The notes under the pieces: generated by a model | What the model was told of the DNA's origin: nothing | Databases searched by the model: none | What the model saw: only the letters and a program-made list of their open reading frames with translations | Source of the DNA: Ianthella basta | Lineage: Eukaryota > Porifera > Demospongiae > Verongiida > Ianthellidae | DNA length: 64,000 nucleotides | Direction: 5' to 3' | NCBI GenBank assembly: GCA_964019415.1 | Contig: OZ025879.1 | Coordinates: forward strand, 1,207,810-1,271,809 | Made by a program: the position numbers and the translations under genes | Shown: positions 1 to 14,400 of the stretch, in pieces | Numbering within the stretch: the stretch's first letter is position 1 | Layout of the letters: the number at the start of each line of letters is the position of its first letter

Positions 1-360
1 ATTGGGCCATGTAGCTGGTCACGTGGGTGAACGCATGGCTCGAATTTGACAGTTCACTGCCATCAAGCACGCACAAACGAGGAACGCAAGGTGCAGCACA
101 AGACAACAACCAACCTACAGCTCGGATAAGCCGGATACAACTTACCTGCGTGCCCTGATTCGCCATTTCGTGATGACAGACCTTCCCCCCAAAATCGCCC
201 CGTTCAAAGGTGTGGTGTCGTGACGCGTGGCAGAATACGGAATTATTTCCGTAAAACAATTCCGTCGGTGAAAGCCCGCCAACTGCAAACCAGCATAATT
301 AAAATGCCTGCAAAAGAGGAGAGTACCTGTGTGCGGTACGCATACATCCGTGCACGCGTG
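1..360. other. Intergenic, downstream of HENMT1
   Basis: This stretch lies 3' of the HENMT1 stop codon. I see no convincing reading frame or RNA gene in it. It presumably holds the HENMT1 3' untranslated region, but I found no canonical AATAAA on the minus strand here. Confidence 0.5.
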
Positions 361-2624
<2,264 letters not shown>

Positions 2625-2684
2625 TTTAGAGGGGATTGCGAAAGAATTTGTACACAAATGAAAAGGGGGAAAAAGAAAGAAAAA

Positions 2685-4124
2685 TCAACTCGGGTTATTT
2701 GTATGCGGTCTTGTTTGCTGCTCTTCCGCGGGTGATGAAGAGACGTTTGAGCCACTTGTCTCCGTAAAATGCATGGTGTCTTTAAACTGACTGGTTCCTG
2801 TGGGCTGGCTACTTGTGCGTCTGTGAAGAAGCCTTTTCTTCCCAGCCGCTGTACTGAGGGAGGACCGTGGCAGCCCTCTCTCCCTGTTCACATGCATATC
2901 TGTCCTGCATGCCTGCCCAGAGAGTTGTGCCTGCAACTCCATGATCGTAGCTTGCAGTCTGCCTTCACTCAGCGACTCTGCCACTAATCGCTCCTCCAAT
3001 ACCTGCACATATGGTATAATATCCAGTGATTCAACCAAGTCCAAACTGCACACACACATGTATGACACACACAACGTTCCTTAAGCTCTGCTACTTGCTT
3101 CTCCACACTAACATGGGAAGCACAGTGGCATCTGAGGCACTCACACGCACCAGCAATATTCCCCAATGAGCACAGGTATATACGTAGCCAACTTCACAGT
3201 AAGGCAGCTCAGTAAATGGAGCGAGCTACTGCCTCTGAAACGCCCATTGCTCTTCACATACGTAGACAGGCACATATAACAGCACCCAAACCCATTAGAG
3301 CTGTACCTTTAGTAAATTGAGCTGTTATTCCGACATCAGCCTACGTCTATCACAAGTACCAGTCTGCCAATTTCGGTTGTCACAACTACCTGTCTGCCAA
3401 TGTACCTTCATGTCAGCTTTGTGGCTTCTCATCAGAGACTCCATTTTGGTTTTGGTCTCTTCCACTACTGTGTCCTTGGCATGCAGCTGTTCCTTAAGCT
3501 CTGCTACTTGCTTCTCCAGTAAGGCAACCTGCTCTCTGTGCTGTGAGCCCTCTCCTGCAACACAGAGATGCACACATAAGCCTCTTGACATGCAGAACTC
3601 TGCATGTCTCTCTTACACACACACACACACAGTCCAATATCTGACATAAACCCCTCCCCACGCGCTTACACTCTCGCACAAACATGGACCAGGTCAATTC
3701 TTCATCAGATGACCGTCGCGCTAACCTTGCACAGTCGTTGGTCCAGGAACAGCCAGTGATTGGCTGTCACTGCATACTTGGGGTGCAGACAGACGTGACG
3801 TCTGCTGGCGCACCCACTCTCCAAGAACAAGCCTCTCCTTCTTCAGCAAAATAAGCTGACGAGAAGAACATAAATGGTGTGTGTGAATGAATAACAACCA
3901 ACCAGCTAGAGCTGTCATGCTTCCCTTCACCCTCCTACCTGTCCTTCCATGTCTTTGGCTCGGGTAACCTCCTGCTGGAGGTACGAGTGCTTGTTTTCCA
4001 TGTAAAATAATCTTTCTTCAGCTCTCTCCAGTTTCTGAGGCAGGGAGACAACCAAGTCACACACACACACACACACACCACACACACCACACACACACAT
4101 GCACACGCACACACACACACAAAT

Positions 4125-4189
<65 letters not shown>

Positions 4190-7100
4190 CACACACATAC
4201 ATGCACACACACACATACGTACATGCACACACACACACACGCACACACACAATGTACCCTGGATTGGATCACAACAGTGCACCTAGGAAGTAGCCTGAGC
4301 ACCCAGATTAGTGTGAGCACGTGTGCACACACTGTGGTGTGTGTGTGTGTATGTACGTAAGTAGGTGTGTGTGTATGTATGGTGTGTGTGTGTTTCATGT
4401 GTGTGAACCTCACCACTAGCAAGTCCTGGTTTCTGCTGGTCAGAGCCTTCAGTTCCTCCTTTAGGAGTGAGTTCTCCTCCAGCAGGGTTAGGGCCTTTTG
4501 CTGGTAAGAGCTACCATGAAAAGAAGTGTGCAGGAGAGGGTGAGGGGGAGGAGAAGGGGAGGGTGAGGAGGAAGCGACATGACTTGAGTGGCTGGAAACC
4601 CAGCAAGAGCACATAGACAGCAAGCCACAAATCACATGTATGTATATCAGACTCACTGAATCTCCTTCTTGGCACGGTCCTCAAAGTGCTGCCGTGCATC
4701 ACTCTCCCTCCTGCAAGCATGAAGAATACAACCACATCTTCTTCATCTGTGAGACTCTGACTAGACTGTCACAGACACCATTACATGACAATTCTTCTGG
4801 CTCAGTTGCACATCAACACAAACCTGTACACCCCCACCCCCACCCCCACACACCCACACACCCACACACACCCACCCACATACACCCACACACACCCACA
4901 CTCAACACACACACACACGTGCACACACCTGCACTGCTCTTTCAACAAGGCACAAGATAGCTCTCTCCCCTGCACTGTCCTCTCCAATAAAGTATTCTTC
5001 TGCTCCTGAGGCATCAAGGGTTGGAATGGGAGAAGAAACAGCAACAAAACATGAACACAAACTAACCACACCAAGCAGCTACATGCATGTACATTCACAG
5101 TAAACACACCGAGAAGGACAACTCCAGCTGTTTACCATGCACAGTTAATAGCACCTACCCGTGACTTGACCTCCTCAGCAAGGGCACTAGTACGGCTGGC
5201 TTGACTGACCAACAATCTGCTGCGCTGAATGTGCTGTTGACACTTGTAGCGCTCGTACAGCAGCTTGCTGCGGAGGAGACCTGCGTGACACTGGACCACT
5301 GCCAAGGCCTCTTGGTGAGGGCACACTGTGAGAGAGTTGGTCAAGTGTACAGCATCACATAGCACAATGCACTTAGGTACTTCTGTCAATCAGCTACTGA
5401 CACAATTGGTGTGTTAAGCGAGTATGCATGTTTTGCTCACCTCCAAAATGGGACCAATTTGTCCCCTCCAGAGCTGTTAATGGAATACTGTGAAGACAGA
5501 GTAGTGAATGGATTACAGGCACTTACCTCATTGGGACATAAGACTCAATCACAACTATCACAGAAGACACACAAATACACACACAGAGAATGACAGACAC
5601 GTGCATGCCAAGAGACTTACTCGGTTTCCTCAAAGAGGTGAAGGTTTGCTCCATTCTGCAAGCACAGGTCCAAGTACTGGATGGGGGACAGCTTCACATG
5701 CTGTTTCCTCAAAGGAGCAGGCTTCCCTTCGAGGTGGCCCGACTCCGCTTTGAGTCCAGTCTCATTCTCTTCTGACATGGGGCTAGTTGGGGCGACAAGG
5801 GTCCCCGTGCTGCACACGGAAGTGGTCCTATGCGACATCCCACCTTCCTTGCTGCATGTGCTTTCAGTCAATCCAAACAAGTCAGAGGACACCTGGGCGG
5901 CCTCTGTTGAGGTAGGTTCTCTACTCTGGAGAGCTGAGTCACTGGTCTCTCCTGTGAGTAGCCGTAGGGTAGACGAAGTAGGAGAATGCAACTCCGACAT
6001 TCTGCCAAAGCTGCCAGTGCGTCTTGGAGTAGCTATTGTGGATGCTGGGCAGCTGGAGCTCATGGCGTCCTTCTTGGAAGGAGAATCCAGCACAAACGAA
6101 GGCCGTCTGTGTCGGAGAAGGGCTCTCAACCTCTGCTGTGTGGGGTCCACTTCATGCTCCAGGTCTTCAGCAGGTGGGAACGATGCTGAGTTGTGAGAAC
6201 GCTGTGGGATAGCCATGTGGGGTGAGGTGGGCAGTGAGGAGGACAGCTTTCTCTCAATTGAGGCAGGGTCTTTAGGAGAGGGGGACTCTGACACAGCTTG
6301 GCTGAATACGGACAAACAGATGAATAAGTAGTTGGTTGTAAAAGCATGAACCCCACAGGCAAGCAAGCTACGTGGGCTACACATCACTCAAGGTTTGACT
6401 AACGTGACCACCCCCGGCAAATCCACTGAACTCACGTTGCTGTAGTGTCTTGCTCCATGTTAGCAGACTCTTGGCTCTTGCTGTCTGCGGATTCACTGGA
6501 CTGCTTCACCTCTGATCCCTCCTCCCTCATCTCATCACTAGAACACTCAAGTGCAGTTGACACATTTCGCTGAGCCAAAGCCTCTTCGCTGTGCTCCTGA
6601 GGTTTGCCATCCACAGCACTCACTGAGAGATCTTCACTTACAACTGTCCTTCCCTCAACCACAGACACACTAATGTTGTAATAATCATGGAGGACGTCTT
6701 CATCTTTGTCTTCCACCACAAACTGAGGGGCAGTCTTACGCTCGGGACTGTTTCGAAATACATTCTTTATTCGACTCCATGTGTTGGAAAGTACACCAGA
6801 TCCACTCTCTCTCCTGCCAGCGTGTGGCGACACACTGCCTTTGAAGCTCCTTGTGGGTGAGTTATATGCAGAACTGGTGGCCACTGGCTGCATGTTGCCT
6901 AAAGAGGAGGCAGGCAGGGAGCGAACAAGAAGTTCAGCTTCTCTTGGGACACTGGGGAATCTTCCGGTGGACCCAATGGAAGTGTCCAGTTCCACATTGC
7001 TCGCTCCATCGTCAATATAAGCAGAAAGCGACGATGCAGTGGGAGAGTACGTCCCAGCGTTGGCTGGAGGTTGCTGTGGACCAGTGGGCCATGTAGTACC

Positions 7101-9762
7101 ACCTCGCAGCGAGTGATCAAGAGCAGGACTTGGCAGGCAGGAGATCTGCACACTGGGCACGCCACTTCCAGTGGTAGAAGACTGCAAGCTGGCAATACTC
7201 GACTGCTGTGAGAGGTTCTGGCTCTGAGCCATGCCAAACGCCTCCGACGGGCTCCACAGTGTCTGCATCTCCCTTCCGGAGAGGGTCCCTGCATTACTGG
7301 ATGCGACTATCTCATCTGAAGCTACGAGCCCTCTTACAGTCGAGGCTGAACTGGTCCGCTCACTGGCACTGGAGTGATGGCTCTCTGAATGGTCACTCGA
7401 CTGGCTCTCCTGCAGGTTCCCATGGAGCATGAAGGGCCTGGATGACACCGCTCTGCTGGAAAGATGCTCCACTTCCTCCTCAATGCTGCCCAGCATAAAG
7501 GATACTCCAGCCTCCTGTGCCATTGGATTGTCTCTGTCGCTGCCCTGTGGTGTGGAGGGTTGAGGAGTGGGCAGGGAGTGCTCTGGAGACTTCTTTGACG
7601 GGGTGCTGGCTGTACTAACAGGAACAGATGGAGCGTGAGGCATCTGTCCTAGTTGGTGGAGAAGACTTAACGGAGTCTCCAATGTGGGTGGGGCTATGGA
7701 TGGGTCGAGGGATATCTCCGAGTCCAAGACAGCAACCTCATGCGGGTTGTAGTGATACCAGCTGGAAGACAGGGAAAGATGCCATCATCAGAGCAAGGCA
7801 CAATAATACATACTTGCTTTACACAGCAAGTGCTACACATAACTATCCCACAACTGAACCAGCCCTCCACTACCGTACATACCCGCAAGTCTTTTTACAG
7901 TATGTAGCCATGAAGGACATTTGCAGTTATGCAACTTACACTCTTCTGTCCCTTTCTGCTTCTGCGTCACCCGCAATCAGATGAGGGTGGATTTGCACAT
8001 GTGCAAAGAGCTCCTGTGGTGATATAACATTATAGAATCGCAGCTTAGATTTACAGGAGACACGAGAAATCATTCATGTGCAATTCCCTCACACCTCACA
8101 TATATCCTCCTCTCTCTCACAACTCGCTCCCCACACTCCCTTCCTGTTGTCAGGGGTGACAGTGGGGATCCATGTAGTGCATACAAGTGTTACTCACAGC
8201 AATGTACTTCTTAAAGATGGCTGCCTCTCCTTTGGGTCCGTAACGTGCCTTCAGGTAGTTCACAAAGTTGCAAGGGAACATGGCGTAGAGCTGCAAGAAG
8301 AAGTGGTAAACTCCTCCCTCCAAGTGGAGAAGGAGAAGGTGAGGGATGCGTGCTGTATGGGAGGGAAGAACAGGACTTGGCATACAACATTCTGTGAAAC
8401 ATAAAACAGCCCATTTGTGACACGACTCATATTGAAGAGCTTACATATTTTGCATAGCACAACACACACATACCCCACAGACAGGTCCACCCACCTGCCT
8501 TCCCCTTGTCCTTCCATGTGACCAGTCGCGAGAACACCTCAAACAGATCGGCAAGATGTGGCGCAACAGCAATGGGAGACAGTGGCAAGATGGCCGCCAC
8601 CGTATACACAGCAAAAGTGAGCACAATGACATCCGTGTGCATCTGTGGAAGAATGAGGAAGTCTGACAATTTGAAGAATGATGCAGTCACTTGAGGGGAT
8701 ATATTAGCTCCCTTTACTGAACCAGCTGACAAGCACAAGCATACGGAGGGCTCACAAACACGACGTGCTAGTCTCTCGTAGCCTCAACCCTTTCCTCTGT
8801 TGCTGCTATTGCGTCAGAATATAACAACAGAGGGAAGAAGTGTCGGGGCTGTGAGAGACTAACAACGCGCATCAATTGCATACATATCTACGGACATGCA
8901 CGCATACACAAACACACAAACACAAAACAAATGCTCTATTTCTCACCACACAATCATATACACCTCACCTTCAGCAGTTTCAAAATGCTATTGAAAAGGG
9001 TCACGTCAATCACTCTATACAGCCAACTCAGCTACGGTGGGGGTTGAGGGGCATATAGATCGTTGCCATTGAAACACTTCACATTGTTCTCCCAAAAAAT
9101 AATTCACACAATAACATGTATAGACAACATATGCACGAATTCATATAAGGGAAGGAAGGGCAAAGGCTGTTGCCATAGCAAATAGTTCAAATCCACAATG
9201 GAAGGAACTAATGGCTCTACACCCAAATACACCGAGCTACGGCCAACAATACCAAGACCTGTCTTCACCGCTACGCTCAGACAGCAGGCAGCACACGGGT
9301 GCTACATTCACAGTACTGCAGTATTGAATATACAGTGACTTGGAGAGCAGTCAACCTAAAGTCATTAAGAGTGATGTTGCGTGATTGGATTTGGTTGATT
9401 GGATTCAGCCCCTCTAACCCGTAAAGTGGCACCCTCAAACAGGTACACTTGCTCATCAGCTGTAACACACTAGAGGTCACCAAATGACATTACAGCCTAC
9501 ATGTTGTCACAGGCTGACCACACACGTCATCACAGAGTTGACAGGCAGTTGACCAGGGTCATCACACTCTGAGGTGTGAGGGACACAGTTTATATCACCT
9601 TTCCCCTTTTCACCTCAGACCACATGGGTCAATTGAGGTTAGGAGTAGGTACTCCTTCAGCCACACTTGCTAATGTGATTGTACCAGAGTCTTTAATCAA
9701 CACTAGTGGGTGTTCTTTGAGGCATGAGCCCTCCTGTGTCCATTCCTTGTCACGGACCACAC

Positions 9763-9819
<57 letters not shown>

Positions 9820-10384
9820 CCCCTCCCCTCCCTTCCCAATACCTGTGCAGTGCACAGCTGTAGAAGAAGCTCCAGACTGGGTATTCGCGTCTCTCTCTTC
9901 TGTAGGGTGTCATTCAGCTTATCGAACAAACACTGCACACAAACAGCAAAACACCGACCTTAAAGTAGAGCCAGCCACTCACAGACACGTATACCTCCTC
10001 CCTCCCTCCCCCCCCCCCCCCCCAACACACACTGGCTGTGAGAGCAGACACGAGAAGTCTACCTTCGCTAGATACGTACAAGGGATCAAGGCGTTAGTCG
10101 CCTCAGAGCTCGTTCGCGCAGTGTGCCTGGTGTGTCGGACCGGTTCAGACCGCCTGACAAAAGCCCACCTGCGCTTGTATCTCTGGGAGCGTTTTAAGGA
10201 GGGTCAGAGCCTCAAAGGAGCCATAGCGAAAGTAGTAGTCCACCAGCGTGTTGACTACCCAGGGGCTGCGGCGCGCCTCCAACCCCGCGCGCACTATGCC
10301 GTGAACCTCCTCCACTTCATCCTTATGACACGAGTCCAACTGGCGCAGGAGGGACAAATCGTCCATATCTGGACTGCAATGCAC
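2685..10384 (-). CDS. TSC1: Hamartin (TSC1), 17 exons
   Basis: Hamartin is the scaffold of the TSC complex: with TSC2 and TBC1D7 it acts at lysosomes as the GAP for RHEB and restrains mTORC1. My exons are 10169-10384, 9843-9932, 8969-9031, 8495-8642, 8198-8352, 7940-8013, 6436-7761, 5621-6301, 5441-5487, 5159-5325, 4929-5005, 4657-4710, 4414-4510, 3939-4034, 3726-3855, 3406-3554 and 2685-3002. They sum to 3,888 bases (1,295 aa plus stop; human 1,164 aa), all in phase. The N-terminal helical domain carries VVNTLVDYYF, MHTDVIVLT and YAMFPCNFVNYLK. A long Ser-rich disordered middle is encoded mainly by the 1,326-bp and 681-bp exons. Then come DLCLQNGANLHLF, GTNWSHFGG and LLYERYKCQQH, which opens the C-terminal coiled coil that binds TSC2 and TBC1D7 in the human protein. 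The start could instead be the in-frame ATG at 10366. Confidence 0.93.
3078..3105 (-). repeat. Intronic echo of a TSC1 coiled-coil exon
   Basis: About 28 bases encoding EKQVAELKE-like sequence match part of the TSC1 exon at 3406-3554 (around 3493-3520), in the same orientation but inside the last intron. It has no clear splice sites of its own and looks like a small duplicated fragment. Confidence 0.6.
4056..4250. repeat. (CA)n compound microsatellite
   Basis: About 195 bases of CA-rich repeat with ATGCAC and CACC interruptions, directly upstream (on the minus strand) of the TSC1 exon at 3939-4034. A second CA-rich/CCCAC tract lies at about 4828-4926 in the adjoining intron. Confidence 0.95.
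9768..9817. repeat. (CA)n microsatellite
   Basis: About 48 bases of CA repeat in TSC1 intron 2, close to the donor of the exon at 9843-9932. A pure C run follows at about 10009-10023 in intron 1. Confidence 0.95.
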
Positions 10385-10814
10385 TACCTATACCTCACTG
10401 TAGCTAGTACAAGCCGCGCCGCTGAGCCAAAGAAAGTCGTCTGTCGAAGTCTTGCAACGACCATTCTGGTGCATTTGTACTCCAGTGCACCTACTTCAAT
10501 TAGTGCTCACCTATATGTTCCCGTTCCCATTTCAATATAATCCAACCCATGCCATGATCATATATATGCATATGCATGCATGCATCATTCAACCGCTTGC
10601 AGCCAGCTATTATATATACCATTGACAACATACAAAAGCTATATACTCGGCTATAGTATACAAGAGTCTACAGTTATTTATCATCTTTCTAAATTCTAAG
10701 AAAAAAAAGTTAGCTCACTAAATATGTAAAGGTGTGTTCAGTTTGGGTTAGCTATTTAGCTAGCTAGCTAGCTACAAAGTAAAATATGTTAGTTAACTAC
10801 CAATGCCTAGTTAC
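10385..10814. other. Intergenic between gene A and TSC1
   Basis: 430 bases between the gene A stop and the TSC1 start, both on the minus strand. It must hold the gene A 3' end and the TSC1 promoter. It is AT-rich near 10540-10800 with short ATGCAT and AGCT repeats (10560-10590, 10755-10772). I see no coding sequence. Confidence 0.6.
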
Positions 10815-11434
10815 CTAGCTATGAACAACAGCATCATCACGGTATGTGATGATGTATGCTGGATAAGTCTGGTCGTTGTTGTGAACAACGTAGATGGTGC
10901 CATTGCCAAGTTGTCCCTGGATGCTGTCATAGGAGACTGCCAGTCCTCCTTCTTCCTGCGGCTTCGTCGGAGGAGAAGCTGTGTTGTACCTCCTGTATGA
11001 GATATCCCCCAGGGCAGCCTGGACAACCAGCATCTGGCAGTAGCCTTGTGCATCCACATGGCGGTAACCGTGAGACACAGTTGCATCTTTGGCGAGGTAG
11101 ACACCCTTACCGTATGCTCCCCGCTCACTCCTGATGACGTCGAGCCCTCTTGTACCACGAACTATGTCCTTGGGGTCATTTCTACTGGTGCCATGAAACA
11201 CGAGCTTCTCGTTGCAGTAGCCCAGTCGCTGTCTCATCAGTTTGCAAGCCGAAGTGTACTTCCTCCATAGGACCACATTCTGGATGCGGTCGATGCTGTA
11301 TATGCGCACATTTCGTGTGCCCATGGTGGCATTGAACAACTCAGCCACAACACCGTAGTCATAGCTGTCCTCGAGAGCTGGCACCTCCATAAACATGTTG
11401 TCCCCTTCATGTGGTAGCCATGTGGGAGGTAGAC
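10815..11434 (-). CDS. Gene A last exon: PARP catalytic domain
   Basis: This exon adds 206 residues after HEPN and ends the protein at TAG 10815-10817. Its acceptor (TACGTAG at 11441-11435) joins the giant exon donor in phase 1. The fold is an ADP-ribosyltransferase catalytic domain: VFHGTS carries the NAD-binding His (about residue 5026), YGKGVYLAKDA carries the Tyr (about 5058), and the position of PARP1 Glu988 is Ile (TIYVVHNN). An H-Y-I triad is known from mono-ADP-ribosylating PARPs such as the PARP10 type, so mono- rather than poly-ADP-ribosylation is expected. The QTYPAYIITY ending resembles the PARP7/11/12/14 group. Read alone it would look like a small separate PARP gene; in-phase splice sites and the same arrangement in gene B argue for fusion. 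Confidence 0.88.
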
Positions 11435-14400
11435 CTACGTATGTAGAATGCATGGTGAAGGCGTATCATCATCAATCTGTCATGGTCATACAAATTCAGG
11501 GTAGCTAAACCACTACTGCTGTGTATATGCAAACACATCATGCTTGCCATTGGAGTCACATATCAGCCTGCTGTGTGGTGCAAAGTGTACCTCATTGAAA
11601 GAGGTGAAAGCTCCCTTTGACTCTCTTACAGCCTCAAAGTGCATGTTAGTGATACCACAGGTGGACAGTGACAAAGAGCTACACTGTGAAGTCTATAGGC
11701 CACACATTAATGTGAGACAGTCTGGGTGTAAGGAAAATATGGTACAAGGTGGGTAGGCATGAATGCACCCATGACTAACTCGCTGGGTTCACTCAGGCTC
11801 ACCCCAACCAGCTACATGCAGTGCATGACAGCTACATATATTTTATATTGTATTTTTTGTTGGCAAAGATATACAAATGTAGTAGTGTGAACGATGTGTG
11901 CAGCTCACTGTTGGGGTCCATCTGCATTTCCGCTTCCATTGGCATGCTGTGGTCAATGGCATCAAACATCTGGGTCACTTCTTCCTTTGGCAATTCCCTC
12001 ACGGTCCGCAGGAATTTCTCAACAGCAGACACAGCTTCAATTGCCTCCTCAAAGTTGTGTCTGTATGCCTCTGCAGGGGCCATTTTGGGAATATTGTGCT
12101 CAGGGTAGCGGCAGCGTAGGAAGTGGCTGGACACCACAAGGACTTGGGGCATCAAGTCAACAGGAGGGTTGTGGAACCAGTGCTGGTTGTCTTGCAGCTC
12201 TTTGCACAGATCAGCTACATTGGTGTGCTCTGCAAGCCTTCTTCTCAGTCCAAACAGTGCAAGGAAGAGGGACTTCAGGCACTTCTCCATGCTCTCATGT
12301 GCCAGGAAGCACACCTGAGCAGGAAAGACCTGCACAAGCAGAGGGAGGCTCTCCTCATCCTGCTCTTCAAGCTTATGCTTTGAATCCTCCAGTAGCACCT
12401 TGGCCGCCTCATAATCATTGAGTGCCTGGATCAGCCACATCTTTGCATCCACTAGGTTAGGTTCTGGTGGTGGCTCAATGGCAGGAGGCTGCCAGACAGG
12501 AGCAGTGACACCTGTGTACCCATGGTAGCCACCTCCATATCCATGATGGTGGCTACCACCACCTCCATATCCATGATGGTGGCTAGCACTACCTCCATAT
12601 CCATGATGGTGCCTAGCACTACCTCCATATCCATGATGGTGCCTACCACCACCTCCATTCCATACAGATACAATGTGACCTGTGGGGAAATACCCGCCTC
12701 CACCCCCACCATACATAGGTGCTTGAGTTTGGACACTTGGCTGTGGTTCTTGGGAATAGCTGACTTCTAAAGGGATTGTCTCTGGAGGCAAGAATGCCTT
12801 TATTTCCTGTTTAACCCTCTGGAGGATACTGGGATCTCTCACTACATTCTTAAGTACCAGGAGGAGTTCATCTGTTGAGGTTTTGTATTTGTTGACACAG
12901 TGTTTCTTGGTGCAAAGGTAATGGAGATGGTGTACCAAACGTATTGATACATGCTGAAGTTGGGGCTGTGAGAATTTGGCCATCATTGCAGTATACAATT
13001 TTGTTAGCTCTTCTTTCAGTGTTATGCTGTTTTTCACAGCAAGAGGGAGCACTGACAGTGGTTGCAGGTTAACATCCGCTCCTCCTGTGGAGTGTGCCAC
13101 TTCCACTTGCCATTCACTGGCAATGTATGCTCTCTGTTGTGAGTACAAGTACTTGCTCATTACAAGAGGAGACATTACCATTTCTATAATCGATGGCACA
13201 GCTCCAGAATTGCTCAATTTTACACGTAGTCTACAGGTTTGGAGTTCATTTCGCCTTTCACTTGAAATACTAACTACCTGAGCATTGACAAGTTGCCCCT
13301 CTGCATTGCAAAACTTGACAATCTCTTCAACTCTGAATGTGCACACAATCACATTGTCCAGCTGGTCGGCATACTTGACTGCCTGACCTATCTTGGAAGG
13401 AGATGGCTGCTGCTCAGAACCATGCACATACATAGGTATACCAGCATTAGTCAGCACACCATCGATCAGGTGAGGACTACTACACATGAACATCTTGACA
13501 AGTAATCCATTATCCTTAATGATGCTTCCAAGGTATCGGTTCAGTCCACAGGCCAGCTGATAGAGTAGGTGGTAAGGATCGTAAAAGTCTGAGTGTGGAG
13601 CAATGTAGACTGTGGCGCCACTCTCTTCACCTTCCAACACAAGACAGAGGATAGACTCATTCTCAGAGTTGGGAATTTGGCAATTGTCCTTTTTGTACAG
13701 CAGAACAGTCTTGATAACTTGCACACACTTCACAGTCACCTCCCACAGTTTCCCTTTGATGCCCTCCACAGTTCTGTTTGATGGAGGTTGCTGGTTATCA
13801 TGTTTGACAATCCTGACAATACCCCTAAAGAAGTCACCTGAAGTTAGCATTTCAATTGCAGCTGTCACAAACTCACATCCGTGCTCCTTCCCTTCTGCTG
13901 CAGCTCTTCTTTCCTTTGTGCAGGCATTCTTGTCATGCAACATGTGGGGATGAGGGTGCTCTGCAATAATTGAGCTGAGCAGATGTACTCCAAGACAAGC
14001 AGGGAGGGAGTGATTGCCATTTTCATCCTTTGGAGGAGGCATTACCAGCTTAAATCCAGGTAGTGACTCTGCAGTGACTCTCTTACTGTATTGCTGCACA
14101 TCATCCAGGATTAACTGAGAGGCAGGCAGCAGTTGTTGATCTTTGGAGAGCAGAGGGATTACATCTGCTTCCAGACATTCCACGACAGCTTCTTCTAAAT
14201 TCGATTCAGACTTTCGAAGCAGGTTGACAAGGTTATTGTATGCTGCTGTTGCACACGATAGGCTGTTTGGATTGTTCTGAATACCCTCTTTGAATACATG
14301 TCTCAGAACAAAGAGGCAGTGGGATACTTCTAATCCATCAGCCACACCAGCCATCCGTAAGAAAACTGCCAGTGTCTGAAACTCTTCAGGAACTGGTTGA

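Noticed and set aside
9277-9483. Minus-strand 68-codon frame in TSC1 intron
   Set aside because: It does not match hamartin, and the exons at 9843-9932 and 8969-9031 join in phase without it.
10815-11434. PARP as a separate small gene
   Set aside because: The acceptor, its phase and the identical arrangement in gene B favour a last exon of the giant gene; a separate gene would lack a start codon before the conserved domain in good context.
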